From assembly GCA_020740775.1 (NCBI GenBank), contig JAHEWK010000005.1, forward strand, positions 620,001 through 684,000: 64,000 nucleotides of DNA. Reading direction: 5' to 3'. Below are positions 42,327 through 54,282 of this stretch, in pieces. A program made the position numbers and the translations under genes. The first letter of the stretch is position 1; each line of letters starts with the position of its first letter. The notes beneath the pieces are model-generated. The model ran no database searches and was not told where the DNA came from. It saw only the letters and a program-made list of their open reading frames with translations. This stretch comes from Ilyonectria destructans (lineage: Eukaryota; Ascomycota; Sordariomycetes; Hypocreales; Nectriaceae).

Positions 42327-44715
42327 CTATGCCCAGGCGTCAAAGTCAAACATGCGAGGAAATTCCAGTAGCTCCTCAGTGCCAAGCGCAGAGACGCCAA
42401 TACTGGATCTGTCAACTGCATACATTTGTTCAGCTGAGAAGGGCATCTCAAATGCCATCGTTCCCGGAGTCGTATCCAATTGGGGGTTTAAAATTAATCT
42501 TTGCGTTTGAGAAGTCTCGAGCCTGTTGGTTTCAGGTACTTGGGTAAAAGGCGGCGGAGTGACGCTGATATGGGGGAAGTCCTCGGAGACCATTTCATCG
42601 AGCATTCGCAAGATTGAACGATGGACAACAAGCGCACGAACTTGTGGAAGTTTTCCTCGGATGCTTGTTACAGCCTTTTCAGAGATTCTGGTTATGACTC
42701 TGTTTGCTTGATCAACTAGAGGGATCTCGCGTGCCAGAAGTTCGAATACATCTCTGAGGCAGTCGGCTTTGGGCCAACGATCTGCCATGATGGCAAGAAT
42801 ATTTGAGCACGCCCTGAGAGCGTCAGATACGTCAGGTGAGTGGTAATTTTCGGTGCGATGCTCTGGCGGCGTGGCCCAGAAGCAGTATAAAAGAGTGATT
42901 CCAGACTGAAATTGAACAAGCAGCTGTCCGCATGGTTAGTCTTGCGTGTCGATCGGTCCAGGAGTCAACTCACCCCAAGCCATGCTTGCGCAATCTTGCG
43001 ATCCATTTGAGATTTTCGAAATATCAAACATGCTTGACTACTTGCTTGGACTGACCAATCTCCAGCAGGCCCTAGAACACTCTCCTTTGTCGGTCGGTAG
43101 AGATTTAGTAACGTATAGTGATATATCATGGCAAGCCACCTATGTGAGGTATGACCTTTGGACTGTGGATCAGAGAATGTCTGGACTCGAGATTTGTAGA
43201 TTTCCATCTCAGCGAGGATACGAATTCTCCAATCTAGAGACTCGGCGAACTGATCCTTGTAGTCCCAGCGGAGAGTGTACCCGGCAATCTCCGATTGAAT
43301 CCGTCGGCATTGCAGAACGTGCAAGGAAGAGGAAACACAGGTGAATGTCGTCGAGTCAGGCAATTCTTGGTCCGATGGCGTTTGGGCAGCTATGGACGGG
43401 AGATCATCGTCGTCTATGTTGGCGTAGGTTTTAGTGGTAATCATGGCGTCCGGGATGGAAGGCGGGATGTCAAATGAATACATGACAAGCCGGTCTAGGG
43501 CGTATGCAGACCAAAAGCATCGACGGCGAAGCTGGTTTTCTAGACGTATGGCTGGCGTCTTTGATTCCGGCTCCATCTCGGCGAGGTAGAACTGCTGCTG
43601 AACACAGAAGCGCATCGTCGTCGAAGCTAGCGACAGAATGCGATGTGTGGAACTTCTATGCAGTGCGTGCACTCCCAGAAGCATGTACGCCTGGGCGTGA
43701 AGAATGGGATTCGGCTGCCGCAGAACAGCGGGCAGGAGAGTAATGGCGCTTTTGTAAAAGGTTCGCGCGTCTGACTTGCCAATCCTCGTCAATGAGAGGA
43801 CCAAGAGAGCGGTTGAGTAGACGAGGTTGACGAAGAAGCCCTGCCACAAGTGTGCGTTGATCTCAGAAGGCGGACATCTCTTCCACTCCGAGAGCCACTC
43901 TAGGAACGTGCCCCAATAGAAGAAGGGATATTGACTCTGTGTGCGCTCCCGGTACGCGGCGAGCAAGGTCTCCTCGACGTCCCGAGACACACCCGTGACC
44001 AAAGATTGCGCCGGATGGATCCTGTCGCGCGGAGAGTTGAGGTGAATACTGGGCGAGTTTTCCGATGCCACGCCGTTGTAATCATCGCGTTGCGTCGAAG
44101 GTGAAGTGATGAGACCGGGTATCGCATGGTCTATTTCAGAATCCGAGTCGTCTCCGAGTGAAAATGTGCCCAACGGGGAATGGTGAGGGTGGGTTTGTAT
44201 TGTGCTGAAGCGTCGTCCAGGGGGCGATGTGTCGATCGTGTTAGACGGCTCTGGGACTTCCAGTTGTCTCTCATGATGTGCGTCGCCCAGTGTGTGGTTT
44301 GGAATGGAAGTCCCAGATATCCTCTCATTGTCGTCCCGGACTGCAACGGGTCGTCCATTCGGCCTTGAGCCTTGCATGTGGTCGAGACTCTGTCCCGGGT
44401 CCATTGACTCGAGCTCAGCAATTCTCTCTTCAAGAGCCCTCATATACTCGCTGTCAACCTGCGGCCGAGGAGCCGGCTCAGTTGGTATGCACTCATCGCC
44501 AGACTTCTGGCAATTTGTGCAGGGCCTTTTGTCCTCACACCGTTGCTTTCTGTGTCGACATCGTCTACAAGAGATGCTTAGTACGCCAACAATTCATGGC
44601 GCAATTCGGGGACTAACCTGCAGGCGAGAACGCGCTGTCTTTTGAGCGGAGGTTCATCACCAGTCGATGGAGAGTGTGACCGTCCGCGGGCCGTCGCCTG
44701 GTCGCGCGCATCCAT
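42327..44715 (-). CDS. Zn2Cys6 transcription factor with fungal_trans domain
   Basis: Exons 44618-44715, 42974-44564 and 42327-42923 give 761 residues. The first intron splits the zinc cluster and is needed to complete C-x2-C-x6-C-x5-C-x2-C-x6-C (Cys 32, 35, 42, 48, 51, 58). A coiled-coil follows (MRALEERIAELESM). The middle region holds the regulatory domain: YPFFYWGTFLEWL, the helix pair FVNLVYSTALLVLSLTRIG, then LRRRCFWSAYALDRLV and the typical IPPSIPDAMI. This is a GAL4-type DNA-binding regulator. Its targets are unknown; the isocitrate-lyase-like gene is the next gene downstream in coordinates. Confidence 0.88.
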
Positions 44716-44729
44716 GGCCCATCACAGCC

Positions 44730-45495
44730 TCGCAGGAGGAGTATTTAGCGGGAGATATCGCCAGAGGCCTCGGCATTCCGGCGTAGATGCCGATCTTGAG
44801 GTCAATCTGAGCTGCTAATGCGTGCACCCTTCTCAGTGTTCGCCGGTTCGGGAGGGGGTAAGACAGTCATTAGCCGGATGTAGCCCGAGTTCTTGCACGA
44901 GTCAGGTATTCATCTAAGCCATGTATTGCAGCTAGCGAGGCTTCTTCTCGTAGAAGCGTTGGACCAAAACAGCCCATTCCTCAACAGGATCCGCATCTCA
45001 ATTATTGATCTTGATTGTTGTTGGATAAATGTGAGATCAGGTCTAGACAGTTGGTTAAAAGACCGACACAAGTCCAGATGGCAGATTTCATTCATACATA
45101 ACCCATCCGGCTTTGGGCCATTTACATGCATTCATCCTCTTCTTATCGTGTTGCGCCCGCGACTTGGTGGGGCATCGTTTATCTGGCGTCATCGCGTATC
45201 TGTTTCTACTGTAAGATACGAACGCAAGTGGATATAGCTTATCAGTAGAGAGTTGAGCAATATGTAATGTCGATTATTTACATGGTGGGAGTTTGGCCGG
45301 CTTCCTCGGAAACCTCTTATGTTTTGTTGTGTTAATTGACATCACCAGTGCCGGTTTTGGTCAGAGAATACGTTCATCATCATTTTAGTGTGTTCGGGCA
45401 TGCAAACTGGCCTTCAGCACGGCTTCTATATTGTAAGATTGGTTTATTCAACGCTAACAAGACTTAACTAGTTGTCGTCTTGCGTCGGAGCACTG
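44730..45495. other. Intergenic region
   Basis: Contains the promoter of the Zn2Cys6 gene on the left and the 3' flank of the isocitrate-lyase-like gene on the right. No gene or repeat recognised. Confidence 0.5.
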
Positions 45496-45501
45496 ACCTC
45501 T

Positions 45502-47131
45502 CTACAATTCAGTTATGGACTGCCCCGCAACTGTCTCGAAGAATGCATCTGCCAAATAACCACCGCACCAGCTTAGCTTCTCAAATCCATCCGTGATGGG
45601 CTGTCTAGAGAGAGCCGGGCCCTGGATGTCTCTCAAATATCCAGCAATCCCCTCTTCCGCCCACATTTTCCCAAACTGTTCCGTCACCTGATTGAGGCCT
45701 TGCAAACTCCAGATTGGCTGAACCTGCCAAACAATACCCATCTTGGCCAGATCTTGGGGCAAAGTCTTGACTTGTTCGTCGGTAAAGCCAGCCTTGGCGA
45801 AATTGTAGTCACCTGTATATCCGAATGCGAAGAGACGTTCGGGATAAACCTTCAGAACCTCAGTGTGGAATTCCACAATGTCCTTCCAAACCGGAGAGTC
45901 CATTCGAGCCCAGGTAACGTCTCCGAGGGGAGCGGCAGCGATCGCTCGCTCAATAACGGCCTTGACATTGGACTGAAACATGTACTGACCCATTGCTGAA
46001 CGGGGCAGCTCCCAATCGAAAAAGACTTCCTTGCCAACAGCCTTGCTCGCAATTTCACGGCGTGTAGAAAGAGAGCAGAAATTTTGCTTCCCCAGCTCGG
46101 AAGCGTATGTCGCGTACTCGCTATCCGATGCCACTGCCTTGACAGCTTCGTCGAAAGTCTTGAGGCTGGCCTTTCCCTTCCAATCATCCCTCGCAGCTTT
46201 GAGATTCGTTCCCTCACCTTGTGCCATGGCGAGATGATCCTTCAAGGACGCAATTTTATTCGTGGCACCGAGTACGTATTCGTGATCCCTCTCATCTACC
46301 ACGCTCGTGATAAACTCTGAGTGATCCGTGTCACAACGGCAGAGCAGCATCGTCTCTGCGCCCATGATGTCGAATTGCATGCGAACGGCAGTGAGCCTGT
46401 CCAGATACTCGCTGGTCGGCACTATGGTGCGACCTTGCCCGACGGTAAACTTCTTCATGCCGATGGCCAGGTCATCGATATGGATCATTGCCACGCCCGC
46501 ATCAACAAACTCCTTGGCCATCTTCATTGTGGTTGTCAAGCTGCCGAAGCCCATATCGCCGTCGGCCACGATTGGGGCGAGGTAATCCCAGTTCTCCAGC
46601 TCGGCGCGCTGCTCCTTAGGATGGCGGAGACGGAATTGCTGTTGCCTCTGGTGATGCCACAACTGCGACTTGAATATCTTGGCTACCACCTTGGGCACAG
46701 TATCCCACGGATAATCGGCGTGGTCCATTCCTGGGATGGCAACTTCGGAGAATCCACATAGCGCGCCGGAAACATAAACGGTTTGCTGGGTTCTAGCCAT
46801 TTGAGACACAACGACGGGATCCGTGGTTCCAAACGTAAGTTCAGTAGTCGCGTCCTTTTTGTGCTCATAGAGTTGGTTCCAAAGCTTCAAGGCTTGTGTA
46901 GATGACGCCGATGATGTTAAAATGGAGTTCCTTAGCGCAGCAATTGTACGTGCATTGTAAGGTCTGTGGTAAATTTGAGTTAGTCGTTGTTTTCATTAAA
47001 ACTTCAGGAGTAGAGATAGCTTACCTCTTAAGGTGAGATTGGCGCGGTGAACTCCATTGCTTCTCAATGGTGGAAACTTCGGCTTCGAATAGGTTCTGTT
47101 CCTCATCGAGGGAAACATTAATCTTCGGCAT
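45502..47131 (-). CDS. Isocitrate-lyase-superfamily protein with altered active site
   Basis: Exons 47025-47131 and 45502-46963 give 522 residues, close to the 530-550 of fungal isocitrate lyases and colinear with them (FGTTDPVVVSQMA, YVSG, WDYLAPIVADGD, MIHIDD, FFDWELPR). The catalytic KKCGH loop of true isocitrate and methylisocitrate lyases reads KKFTVGQG (206-213), so the catalytic Cys is Phe208. The carboxylate-binding NLSPSFNW reads GYTGDYNF (417-424), and HIED is HIDD. The metal-site Asp of VADGD is kept. It therefore keeps the fold and perhaps Mg binding but should not do the classical reaction. There is no peroxisomal SKL end. It shares a promoter region with the aminotransferase. 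Confidence 0.86.
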
Positions 47132-47606
47132 TTTGGCTAAGCAAGGGATGGTTGTTGAATCTCTCGGTAAATAAAGTCCTAAGTATAGTCTAAATGGGCA
47201 CACTCATGTGAGCATACAGGTCCTGTTTTATTACCCGAATGGATATCCACACCCGACATGTATCGGACTGTACACGGAGAAGTTATTGCGGTTCGGAGTC
47301 CAACTCCACAGATCTTCAAGTGCGGGATGTGGAGTCCGATGTGTCGCACTCGCGTCTCCGATCCCGACCAGTGCGGAGACTGGTATCCTACAGATCTACT
47401 CCTTGCCTACTGTATCATTCAGTTAGGAATGAATACGGGAATAATTCAGGGAAATAATGAGATACATATCGGCCACTATCTACTCATGAGGATAAGAACT
47501 AGAAGCGCAACCCTGCCCTGCACGTTGGTACATCAACATACGATAACAATCAATCAACACTCCGTTCAGTTCCCCGTTGAACACCTGTTTCTTCTAGGCA
47601 GACATC
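47132..47606. promoter_or_regulatory. Shared divergent promoter (isocitrate-lyase-like / aminotransferase)
   Basis: 475 bases separate the two start codons. CGG and CCG triplets cluster at 47285-47390, including inverted GGAGTCC-AACTCC and the pair TGTGGAGTCCGATGTGTCG with TGTATCGGACTGTACA, the sort of spacing bound by Zn2Cys6 dimers. This is suggestive only. Confidence 0.45.
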
Positions 47607-48974
47607 ATGCCTGAGCACATCAATCTTCAATTAGGGTGGCCATCACCCTCCCTCTTCCCCGCGTCAGAACTATTGGCCTCCGCGTCGGAAGTCTTACAGT
47701 CTCCGAAAAAGACGTCCGCAGCGCTCATTTATGGACCCGACGCTGGATATCAACCCCTGCGACAAGCAATCGCGAGCTGGTTGGCCTCCATTTACTCGCC
47801 AACGGGATGCATCTCGTATGACCGAGTCTGCATCTCCAATGGCGCTTCGGCAAACCTTGAAAATATTCTTGCAAAATTCACCGAGCCAGGATACACCAAG
47901 AGGATCTGGATGATTGAGCCGAGCTACTTCTTGGCTTGCCCAATCTTTACAGACGCTGGCTTCGAGGGCCGATTGCGTGGTGTCCCAGAAGATGAAGAGG
48001 GGCTAGACGTTGAGTTTCTCCGCTCAAACTTACAACGCATCGATGCGGAAGAGCAACAAGAAGCGCCCGAGTTCAAGACCGGGCTAAGATATGGACATCT
48101 GTATAAGCATGTCATCTACGCTGTTCCCACCTTTGCCAACCCGAGCGGCAAGACAATGTCACTCCAACGGCGACGTGAACTTGTGAAGCTGGCTCGCGAA
48201 TTCGATGCGTTGGTGGTTACGGATGATGTTTATGACGTCTTGCGGTGGTCTGAGAAGGAAGATGCTCGTCTTTCCGATCTCGAGTCCGTACCGCCGAGAA
48301 TTGTCGATCTAGACAGGACTCTTGATGGCGGACCACAGCATGAGTGGGGAAACGCAGTGAGCAACGGATCATTCTCCAAGATTATTGCGCCTGGTGTGAG
48401 GACCGGCTGGGCTGAAGCGACGCCTGCATTTGCTCTTGCACTATCTCAAGTGGGCGCGACTCGCTCTGGCGGTTGTCCTTCGCACCTCGCAGCGACCTTT
48501 GTATATGAGATGATCGCCACTGGCTCACTCGAGAAACATATTGTGAATAACCTGATTCCGACATACCGCTCAAGATACTACGCCATGTTCAGAGCCATCA
48601 AGGAACACCTGATTCCTCTCGGATTCTGCGTTTCCACAGGGAAGCCCTACGAGGCGTGTCCCACCTCCAATGGCGAAAAAAAAGGTCATTCCCAAATGAA
48701 TGTGGTAGCTGGTGGCTACTTCACCTACATTACAGTCCCACAGGATCTATCAGTCAGTGTGGAACAGTTGGCTGCCCTAGCTCTGGAAAAATATGACTTG
48801 AAGTTTGCGTACGGTGGCATGATGACGGTGGAAGGCGACGAGGAGAGTGCTGAAAGGGCGTCTCGAGGGTTTGGTAATGGCATTCGGCTATGTTGGGCGT
48901 GGCACAATGAAGAAGAGATTGTAGAGGGCATTCAGAGGCTTGCCAAATTGACTAGAGAGGTAAAGACAACTTGA
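47607..48974 (+). CDS. PLP-dependent class I/II aminotransferase
   Basis: Single exon of 455 residues. Fold-type I features are in order: N-terminal substrate region LQLGWPSPSLFP, GPDAGYQPLR (42-51), the ring-stacking region ISNGASANLENI, PTFANPSG (174-181), TDDVYD (205-210), the PLP-lysine motif SNGSFSKIIAPGVRTGW (Lys258), and the C-terminal carboxylate-binding Arg in IRLCW. It resembles the yeast YER152C and aminoadipate/aromatic aminotransferase group. It should move an amino group between an amino acid and a 2-oxo acid; the exact substrate is not readable. The divergent partner is the isocitrate-lyase-like gene. Confidence 0.87.
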   Translation: MPEHINLQLGWPSPSLFPASELLASASEVLQSPKKTSAALIYGPDAGYQPLRQAIASWLASIYSPTGCISYDRVCISNGASANLENILAKFTEPGYTKRIWMIEPSYFLACPIFTDAGFEGRLRGVPEDEEGLDVEFLRSNLQRIDAEEQQEAPEFKTGLRYGHLYKHVIYAVPTFANPSGKTMSLQRRRELVKLAREFDALVVTDDVYDVLRWSEKEDARLSDLESVPPRIVDLDRTLDGGPQHEWGNAVSNGSFSKIIAPGVRTGWAEATPAFALALSQVGATRSGGCPSHLAATFVYEMIATGSLEKHIVNNLIPTYRSRYYAMFRAIKEHLIPLGFCVSTGKPYEACPTSNGEKKGHSQMNVVAGGYFTYITVPQDLSVSVEQLAALALEKYDLKFAYGGMMTVEGDEESAERASRGFGNGIRLCWAWHNEEEIVEGIQRLAKLTREVKTT

Positions 48975-48979
48975 TTATC

Positions 48980-49385
48980 TAAATTAATACGTTTTATTCT
49001 ATGGTGAAGCGCCTCCGGGCAACGATACATGTAATCCTGCGCTTTCCTCCTCCAACATATCTATGACAGTTTATGGGCCTGGTTAAATCAAAGTAGGTTT
49101 TGTCATTTATATTATAGACCTCAACCGGTTCTATTTAATATCACGTCTAGAGTAGAGTAGAAAATAATTTGTCATTCTGGGCTTGGAGGATCCCCGCGCA
49201 GCCAAGTCGACAGTCCAACCATAGTACCTCTCTTCTTTCACGCTGAACGTCAATGCCGCACTATCAACGCTATATTAGACTCCCAGATTCCTAACTCCCC
49301 GACTCCTCGACTCGTAGACTCATCGACTCATAGACTCAGATCGACGCCGTCGTTCTTCTCGACGCCCAACCCAACTTAATAATAA
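48980..49385. other. Convergent 3' region with short tandem repeat
   Basis: Contains the 3' flanks of the aminotransferase and the DUF6536-like gene. Between about 49285 and 49345 a GACTC-based unit of about 12 bases (CTCGACTCGTAGA and relatives) repeats five times. Confidence 0.6.
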
Positions 49386-49390
49386 CGATT

Positions 49391-51990
49391 CTAACTCTTG
49401 AACGGAGGGACCCACCCATAAATGCAAGACCAGACCGGGCTCGTGGCTCCCCACCCGATGAGGATGAGTGCCACGGTAGAGGCGGACCTGACTTGCTCCT
49501 CCTTGGGGTAGCTGTCGGCGATGGCGTAGAAGATGATGTCCAGCAGGCTCGACGGGAGGGCAACGAAGACGAGCCAGTTGAAGAGCAGGAAGCCGGCGAT
49601 GAGGTTCCCTGAGCGCTCGTTAAAGGCCGGCACGCCGAGCGTGGTGAAGGCAAAGGGTTTAGCGCCCACGAGGGTGCCGGCTGCCTCCTCCAGCGACGCC
49701 ACGCCCATCAGCTGCGTGATGAAGATGAGCCCGTACGTGAAGTGCACCAGGAACGAGCGCGTGGCCAGCGACAGCTTGAGGTAGGTCTCCCTGCTCGTGA
49801 AAAACTGGCGGGCCTTCCTCCGCATTTTCTGCCAGAAGCCTTCCGTTCCCGGATCCTGGTAGTCCCTGTCGAGTGTGACTCGAAAGACGCGCTTTTGAAC
49901 ATCGGCGTTTTGGAAATAGAGCTGCACCTCGAAGACGATGTGGAGAACCTTGTTCAAGGTGAGGGCCTGGTTCTCAGTTAGCACAGAGTGTAGAGGTTAC
50001 TCGGGGGTGGAAAGACGCAATGAGGCCCAAACTGACCTTGAATAACCAGCTCTCATCTCTTTTGTAACCATTCTTGTCAACGCTGTTTCGTTTCTTTTTC
50101 TATCCGGCTTGGGCTGATGCTACTCACTTAGGACCGGAGGGATACTTGAGATTCTCCCGGGCGCTCCCCGCGTCGCCCCAGAGCACGCAGACGTAGATGA
50201 ACACGACGAAGCTCAGGACAGCCAGGTGTCGCGGCATGCGGCGGTGGTGAAACATGCTCGAGCCGCTCCCATAGCCGCCGTAGAATTCCTCGCACCAGAC
50301 CGGCCGGCGCAGCGGCGTCTCGTGGCGGAAGTACTCACTCGCCTCCTCCCTGCTGTAGAGCCCCTCTCGCACGAACCTCAGCACCAGGGCGACGGAGATT
50401 ACGGCGAGCAGGCAGCTGAGGAACACGGACAGGATGAAGAGGACACGCGGTCTGTACACCACCTGGCACATGCGCGGCGTCTCGACGGGCTCGGCGAGGC
50501 AGTACCGTAGGCGGCACTGCGGCACGCGGTAGATGTTGGTGGTGTTGGACATCCAACGGTCGTCGTTGGCCCAGTAGTGGTAGCACAGGTCTCGACCCGG
50601 CATTGGGTCGAAGGTCTCGCGGTTCTGGGACACCAGCCCCATGGATATGCCACGCTTCAGGCTGCTGCTCGCCGAGACGTCGGCCGACAGCGATCCGTTG
50701 GTAGCCCACTCGTTGGCCTCGGCGGGAGACAGGAACTTCACGTCCCAGGGCGACGCGCTCGACTTGTCCAGGGTCAGGAACGGCGTCTCGGGCGGGTGTA
50801 TCGTGTCTTTGTACGCCTCCAGATACGTGTCGGGACACAGGGCGACAAGCGAGGACGAGGCTGACTTCAGCCGGTAGCCGGGGAGGACGGTGGCGGCCAG
50901 GGCCGAGTTCGAGCTGTCGCTGTCGCTGTCGCTGTCGCTGTCATAGTCGGTCACCAGAACGAGCGTCCGGTACCGGGTGTAGACGGCTTCGTTGAACTGC
51001 TCGACGCAGCCAGCGCGCGAGAGGTTCTTCCAGAGCGTCGGCCCCTGCTGCAGCCGCGCGAGCGAGCGGTTAAGCCCGTCCGAGGCACCGTACTCGGCCG
51101 GCCACTGCAGGTCGGGCGACGGCATGGTCGGTGTCTCCTTGAGGGAGGCGTAGCGCGTCATGTTGACGCCGGCCAGGTCGAAGGGCCTGCCGTCGAAGAA
51201 GGTGGTGGACACGAGGACCTCGTAGGCGTTGTACGCAGAGTACTTTGTGAAGACGAGACTGTTGGACCTAGTTGTTCATGAGCTGCACTGCCCCCGAAGG
51301 CAACCAGACCAGAGAACAATAACAACAACAATAACAGCAAACTTACAAAAAGTACAGGGGCAGGGATGCGCCCAGTAGCACCACGTACATGGCCTTCCGA
51401 GGCCAGCTGGCATGGCGGAAGCCTCTACCTGACTCGACGCCCAGGTAGAGATTCCCCCGCGACTCACGGTACGCGCGGGGGCTTGGTGCTAGGAGGCCGC
51501 TCCGGAAGTAGGCGACGATAGCGGCCGCGATGGTGGTGGCGGCGTTGACAATGAGCAGGACCATGCCCTTGCCGGTGGCCGGCGACTTCAGGTCCTTGCA
51601 CATACCGTTGGCCGTCGTCTTGAAGCCATACTCGGCGGCGTCGGTCCACGATTGGAGGTTGTACTGGAGCCCCCAGCTAGTCGCCGTTGCCGCCGCGAAG
51701 AGCACCCAGAGCACGATCCCCAGTATGTTCTCGCCCAGGCCGCGGAGGCGCTTGCCGGGCCTGAAGGCTTCCGGTTGCTGGTGCTGCTGCTTTGGCCCGG
51801 CCGCTCCTGAAGAGAACCTGTGGCGAGCGCCGGTACTGTCTTCCAGTCTGATGTCGGTGAGGAGCAGGGACGACAGTGTCTCGGGCGGAGGAGGAGATGG
51901 AGATGGAGATGGAGATGAATCACAACTTCGACGCCCCTCTTGACGAGTGGGTCTGTAGGAGGTGGTTCTTATAACTGGTCCGGCGTACAT
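49391..51990 (-). CDS. DUF6536-like multi-pass membrane protein
   Basis: Exons 51348-51990 (last base 51347), 50128-51267, 50037-50082 and 49391-49972 give about 800 residues. An upstream in-frame ATG at 52071 is also possible. Layout: disordered Pro/Ser/Gln N-terminus; membrane segments (ENILGIVLWVLFAAATAT, LLIVNAATTIAAAIVAYF); the block WPRKAMYVVLLGASLPLYFLSNSLVF; a large extracytosolic domain; then further membrane segments and LTLNKVLHIVFEVQLYFQNADVQ...FRVTLD near the end. This matches the general plan of DUF6536 proteins, a fungal family of unknown function. The 46-base exon 3 and its 45-base intron are the least sure parts. A GCTGTC microsatellite (about 50923-50945) encodes a (Ser-Asp)n run. 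Confidence 0.75.
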
Positions 51991-52055
51991 TGTGTCGGCA
52001 TGAATTCGATCTCCCACAGAGAGAAGGTTGTCGCATGCAGCGGCGCGAGTACCAC
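51969..52055. repeat. Duplicated segment, copy 1 (5' end of DUF6536-like gene)
   Basis: About 87 bases around the start of the DUF6536-like gene recur in direct orientation at 53021-53108. This copy is the less mutated, GC-richer one. Confidence 0.75.
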
Positions 52056-52199
52056 GCAGGAATGCGCACAAGGGTTGAAAGAAGAGCTGGGGGAAAAAGA
52101 GAGGGGGAGTTGAGAATTAAAGAGAGAGAGATAAGAAATAAAGAAAATGATGATTAATTTTATCAAGACTATTAATACCCTATCTCTCAGCAGGCAACC

Positions 52200-52640
52200 G
52201 GCCTCGGGCAAGACAAACACGAACAGTGGCGTCTGCGATGTTCCCAATGGAGTCAAAAAAGCCCACAGCATCCCAGTCCACTCCACTGTTGGGCGATTTA
52301 GTTGCAGAGCTGCCAGCGTAATCTTAAATGCCTCGTCAGGCGAACACCTTGCCTGGCTGCAGCCTGCAGACTGCGCCTGGTGTGTTGGTTGGTTGCAGAA
52401 GCTGCCCCTGATCCCTTGGCAATCTTGGTGTTTGAGCAATCTTGAAACAGACGAGAACGGGCTGTGTCATTTGGAAGCATTTATCCATATTTTATCTTAT
52501 GTAGTTATAGATAGTAATCCCGGTTTTATTAATTCACCGGGGCTTTGTATCCCTAATATTGTGCTTTTACTGCTGCATGAGAAGTATTTAGTTAGAGGGG
52601 CCGAAGTTGGAGGCACGACTTCCATGGCTTATCAAGAGGT
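52200..52640. repeat. Dispersed repeat pair, copy 1
   Basis: Direct repeat of 56150-56510. Shared tracts in order: TTCTGCGATATTACC-like, TGGGCGATTTA, GCGCCTGGTGTGTTGGTTGG, CTGCCCCTGATCC, GAGCAATCTTGAAACAGAC, TTAATTCACCGGGGCT, TTTTACTGCTGCATG and TTAGTTAGAGGGGC. No open frame is conserved. A non-autonomous element or remnant LTR is likely. Confidence 0.78.
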
Positions 52641-52644
52641 TAGG

Positions 52645-54275
52645 GGCCCTAGTACACACATACCCAGAGGAGGGACCAGAAGCTCAACAGTAAAAAAAGA
52701 AAAAAATACCAACAATAGGATCAACAATGCAGACTATATACCCAGTCCACTCAAAAGTCAACAGTTTACTCAGACAAACTCAGGTTTCCAGCCCAACTGT
52801 TTACCTTTTGCAATACCTTAATGAGCTGCAGCAGCAGCTGCATCTTGGAAAAGCTAGAAGGAACGATGGGGAGATGTTGCGGAGGAGGTTATGTGCTTGG
52901 TGGTTGGAAGAGGCAAGAGACTGTAACTAATAGACCAATTCCCTCATCACATTCGTGCAAACACGTGATACAGAATTTGAAACGGTAATCAGAACAGTGA
53001 TTTCAACAATGCTGCCATGGCTTATATCACTTGTCCGGCGTATATTGTATCGGCATAAATTCGATCTCTGACAAAGAGAAGGTTGTTGTATGCAGCAGCG
53101 CAAGCAATAGTGTGATAGTGCCGATTGACGCACTAGAGTTTAATGATAGCAGGGCTAGCCTGTCATACTAGCCAGTACTTAAGGGAACTGCCCCTTCTAA
53201 GTCATTACAAGGGTATGCTTCTTGAATTTTTGACTTTTGAGACTTCGTCAATCTTGCCTCGTGCCCCTACATAAGTTGTTGCAGCAGCTCTTATCATTTC
53301 CTTCACGTTCCTTTTTTGCCCTGTTATATTCTAAAGTACTTGATGAAATGCTGTTAACCCTTATTCAAGTCATATCTTCACAGCTGGTCTCGACCAAAGG
53401 CCCTCCTTTCAGCCCGAACTGTAGGGTAACCCAGACTCTCTCTGTCGCCGGACCCTGTCCGCACTAAATGCATTTCCCACTAATAAAATATAGAAGGATT
53501 GTTGGAAGATGACTCTGTATTACGAAACCTCTGCTAGATGTCAGAAGGGGGGTCTGATAACCTCTCTTCCGGTCGGTCCGGATGACCGACACAAGGAATG
53601 ATGAACATCATCATCACTGCTTTGAACACTATCCAATTGATTAATTTGACCGTAACGGATCCAACAAGGATTGAACTGCAGCTGAGCCGAAGTTGAGCCG
53701 GCGAGCAAAAGGCCATAGAAGTGGCCACCTGTGCTATGTAAGTTACCTGTCGCTTGTGTTTCGTCCCATGATACCGCACTATTAACGAACTATTAGACTG
53801 TTTCCCACCTAATGGGATACAGGTACAACTACGTAGACATGACTTCGCCTTTATCCAGGCGAGGTGTGTGTGGCCTCATCGGACTTGCAAACTCCGCTTC
53901 GGAATGTCAAGTCCGATGACACCAGATAGCGAGGGTTACAAGGCCAAGACCTAACTCCTCAGTCTAATCATCCCCACAATTATCGTTCGGGTTGCTCTCC
54001 ACCCAGTGATAACGTTCGCGCAAGCCGTCAGAGCTGCGTTAGGGCCGTATCGCCTGGTCTAGATCCCTACCAAGTTAGATTTCTCCCATTCAAGGTCAAG
54101 TTTAGGTGGGTGACCAATAACACCCGCCATGTGTATCCGGACAGGATTCTCAGTATATATTCGTAACGAGCCCTCTTTTCTCCATCCCAATCCACCTTTT
54201 TCACAACTAACCCAACTCCACCAACACTTTGAACACTTAAGCTCTTCTCTTACCAACTCTTCGTTTTGACCTTCT
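52645..54275. other. Repeat-derived intergenic region
   Basis: About 1.6 kb between the first dispersed repeat and the transporter start. It holds the mutated duplicate at 53021-53108. No gene recognised. The last 200 bases are pyrimidine-rich and typical of a fungal promoter for the transporter. Confidence 0.5.
53021..53108. repeat. Duplicated segment, copy 2 with RIP-like changes
   Basis: Matches 51969-52055. Of about a dozen differences, roughly nine are G:C in copy 1 and A:T in copy 2 (C to T or G to A), including CGGCGTAC to CGGCGTAT and CGGCATGAATT to CGGCATAAATT. That bias is what RIP produces. Confidence 0.72.
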
Positions 54276-54282
54276 TGCCACC

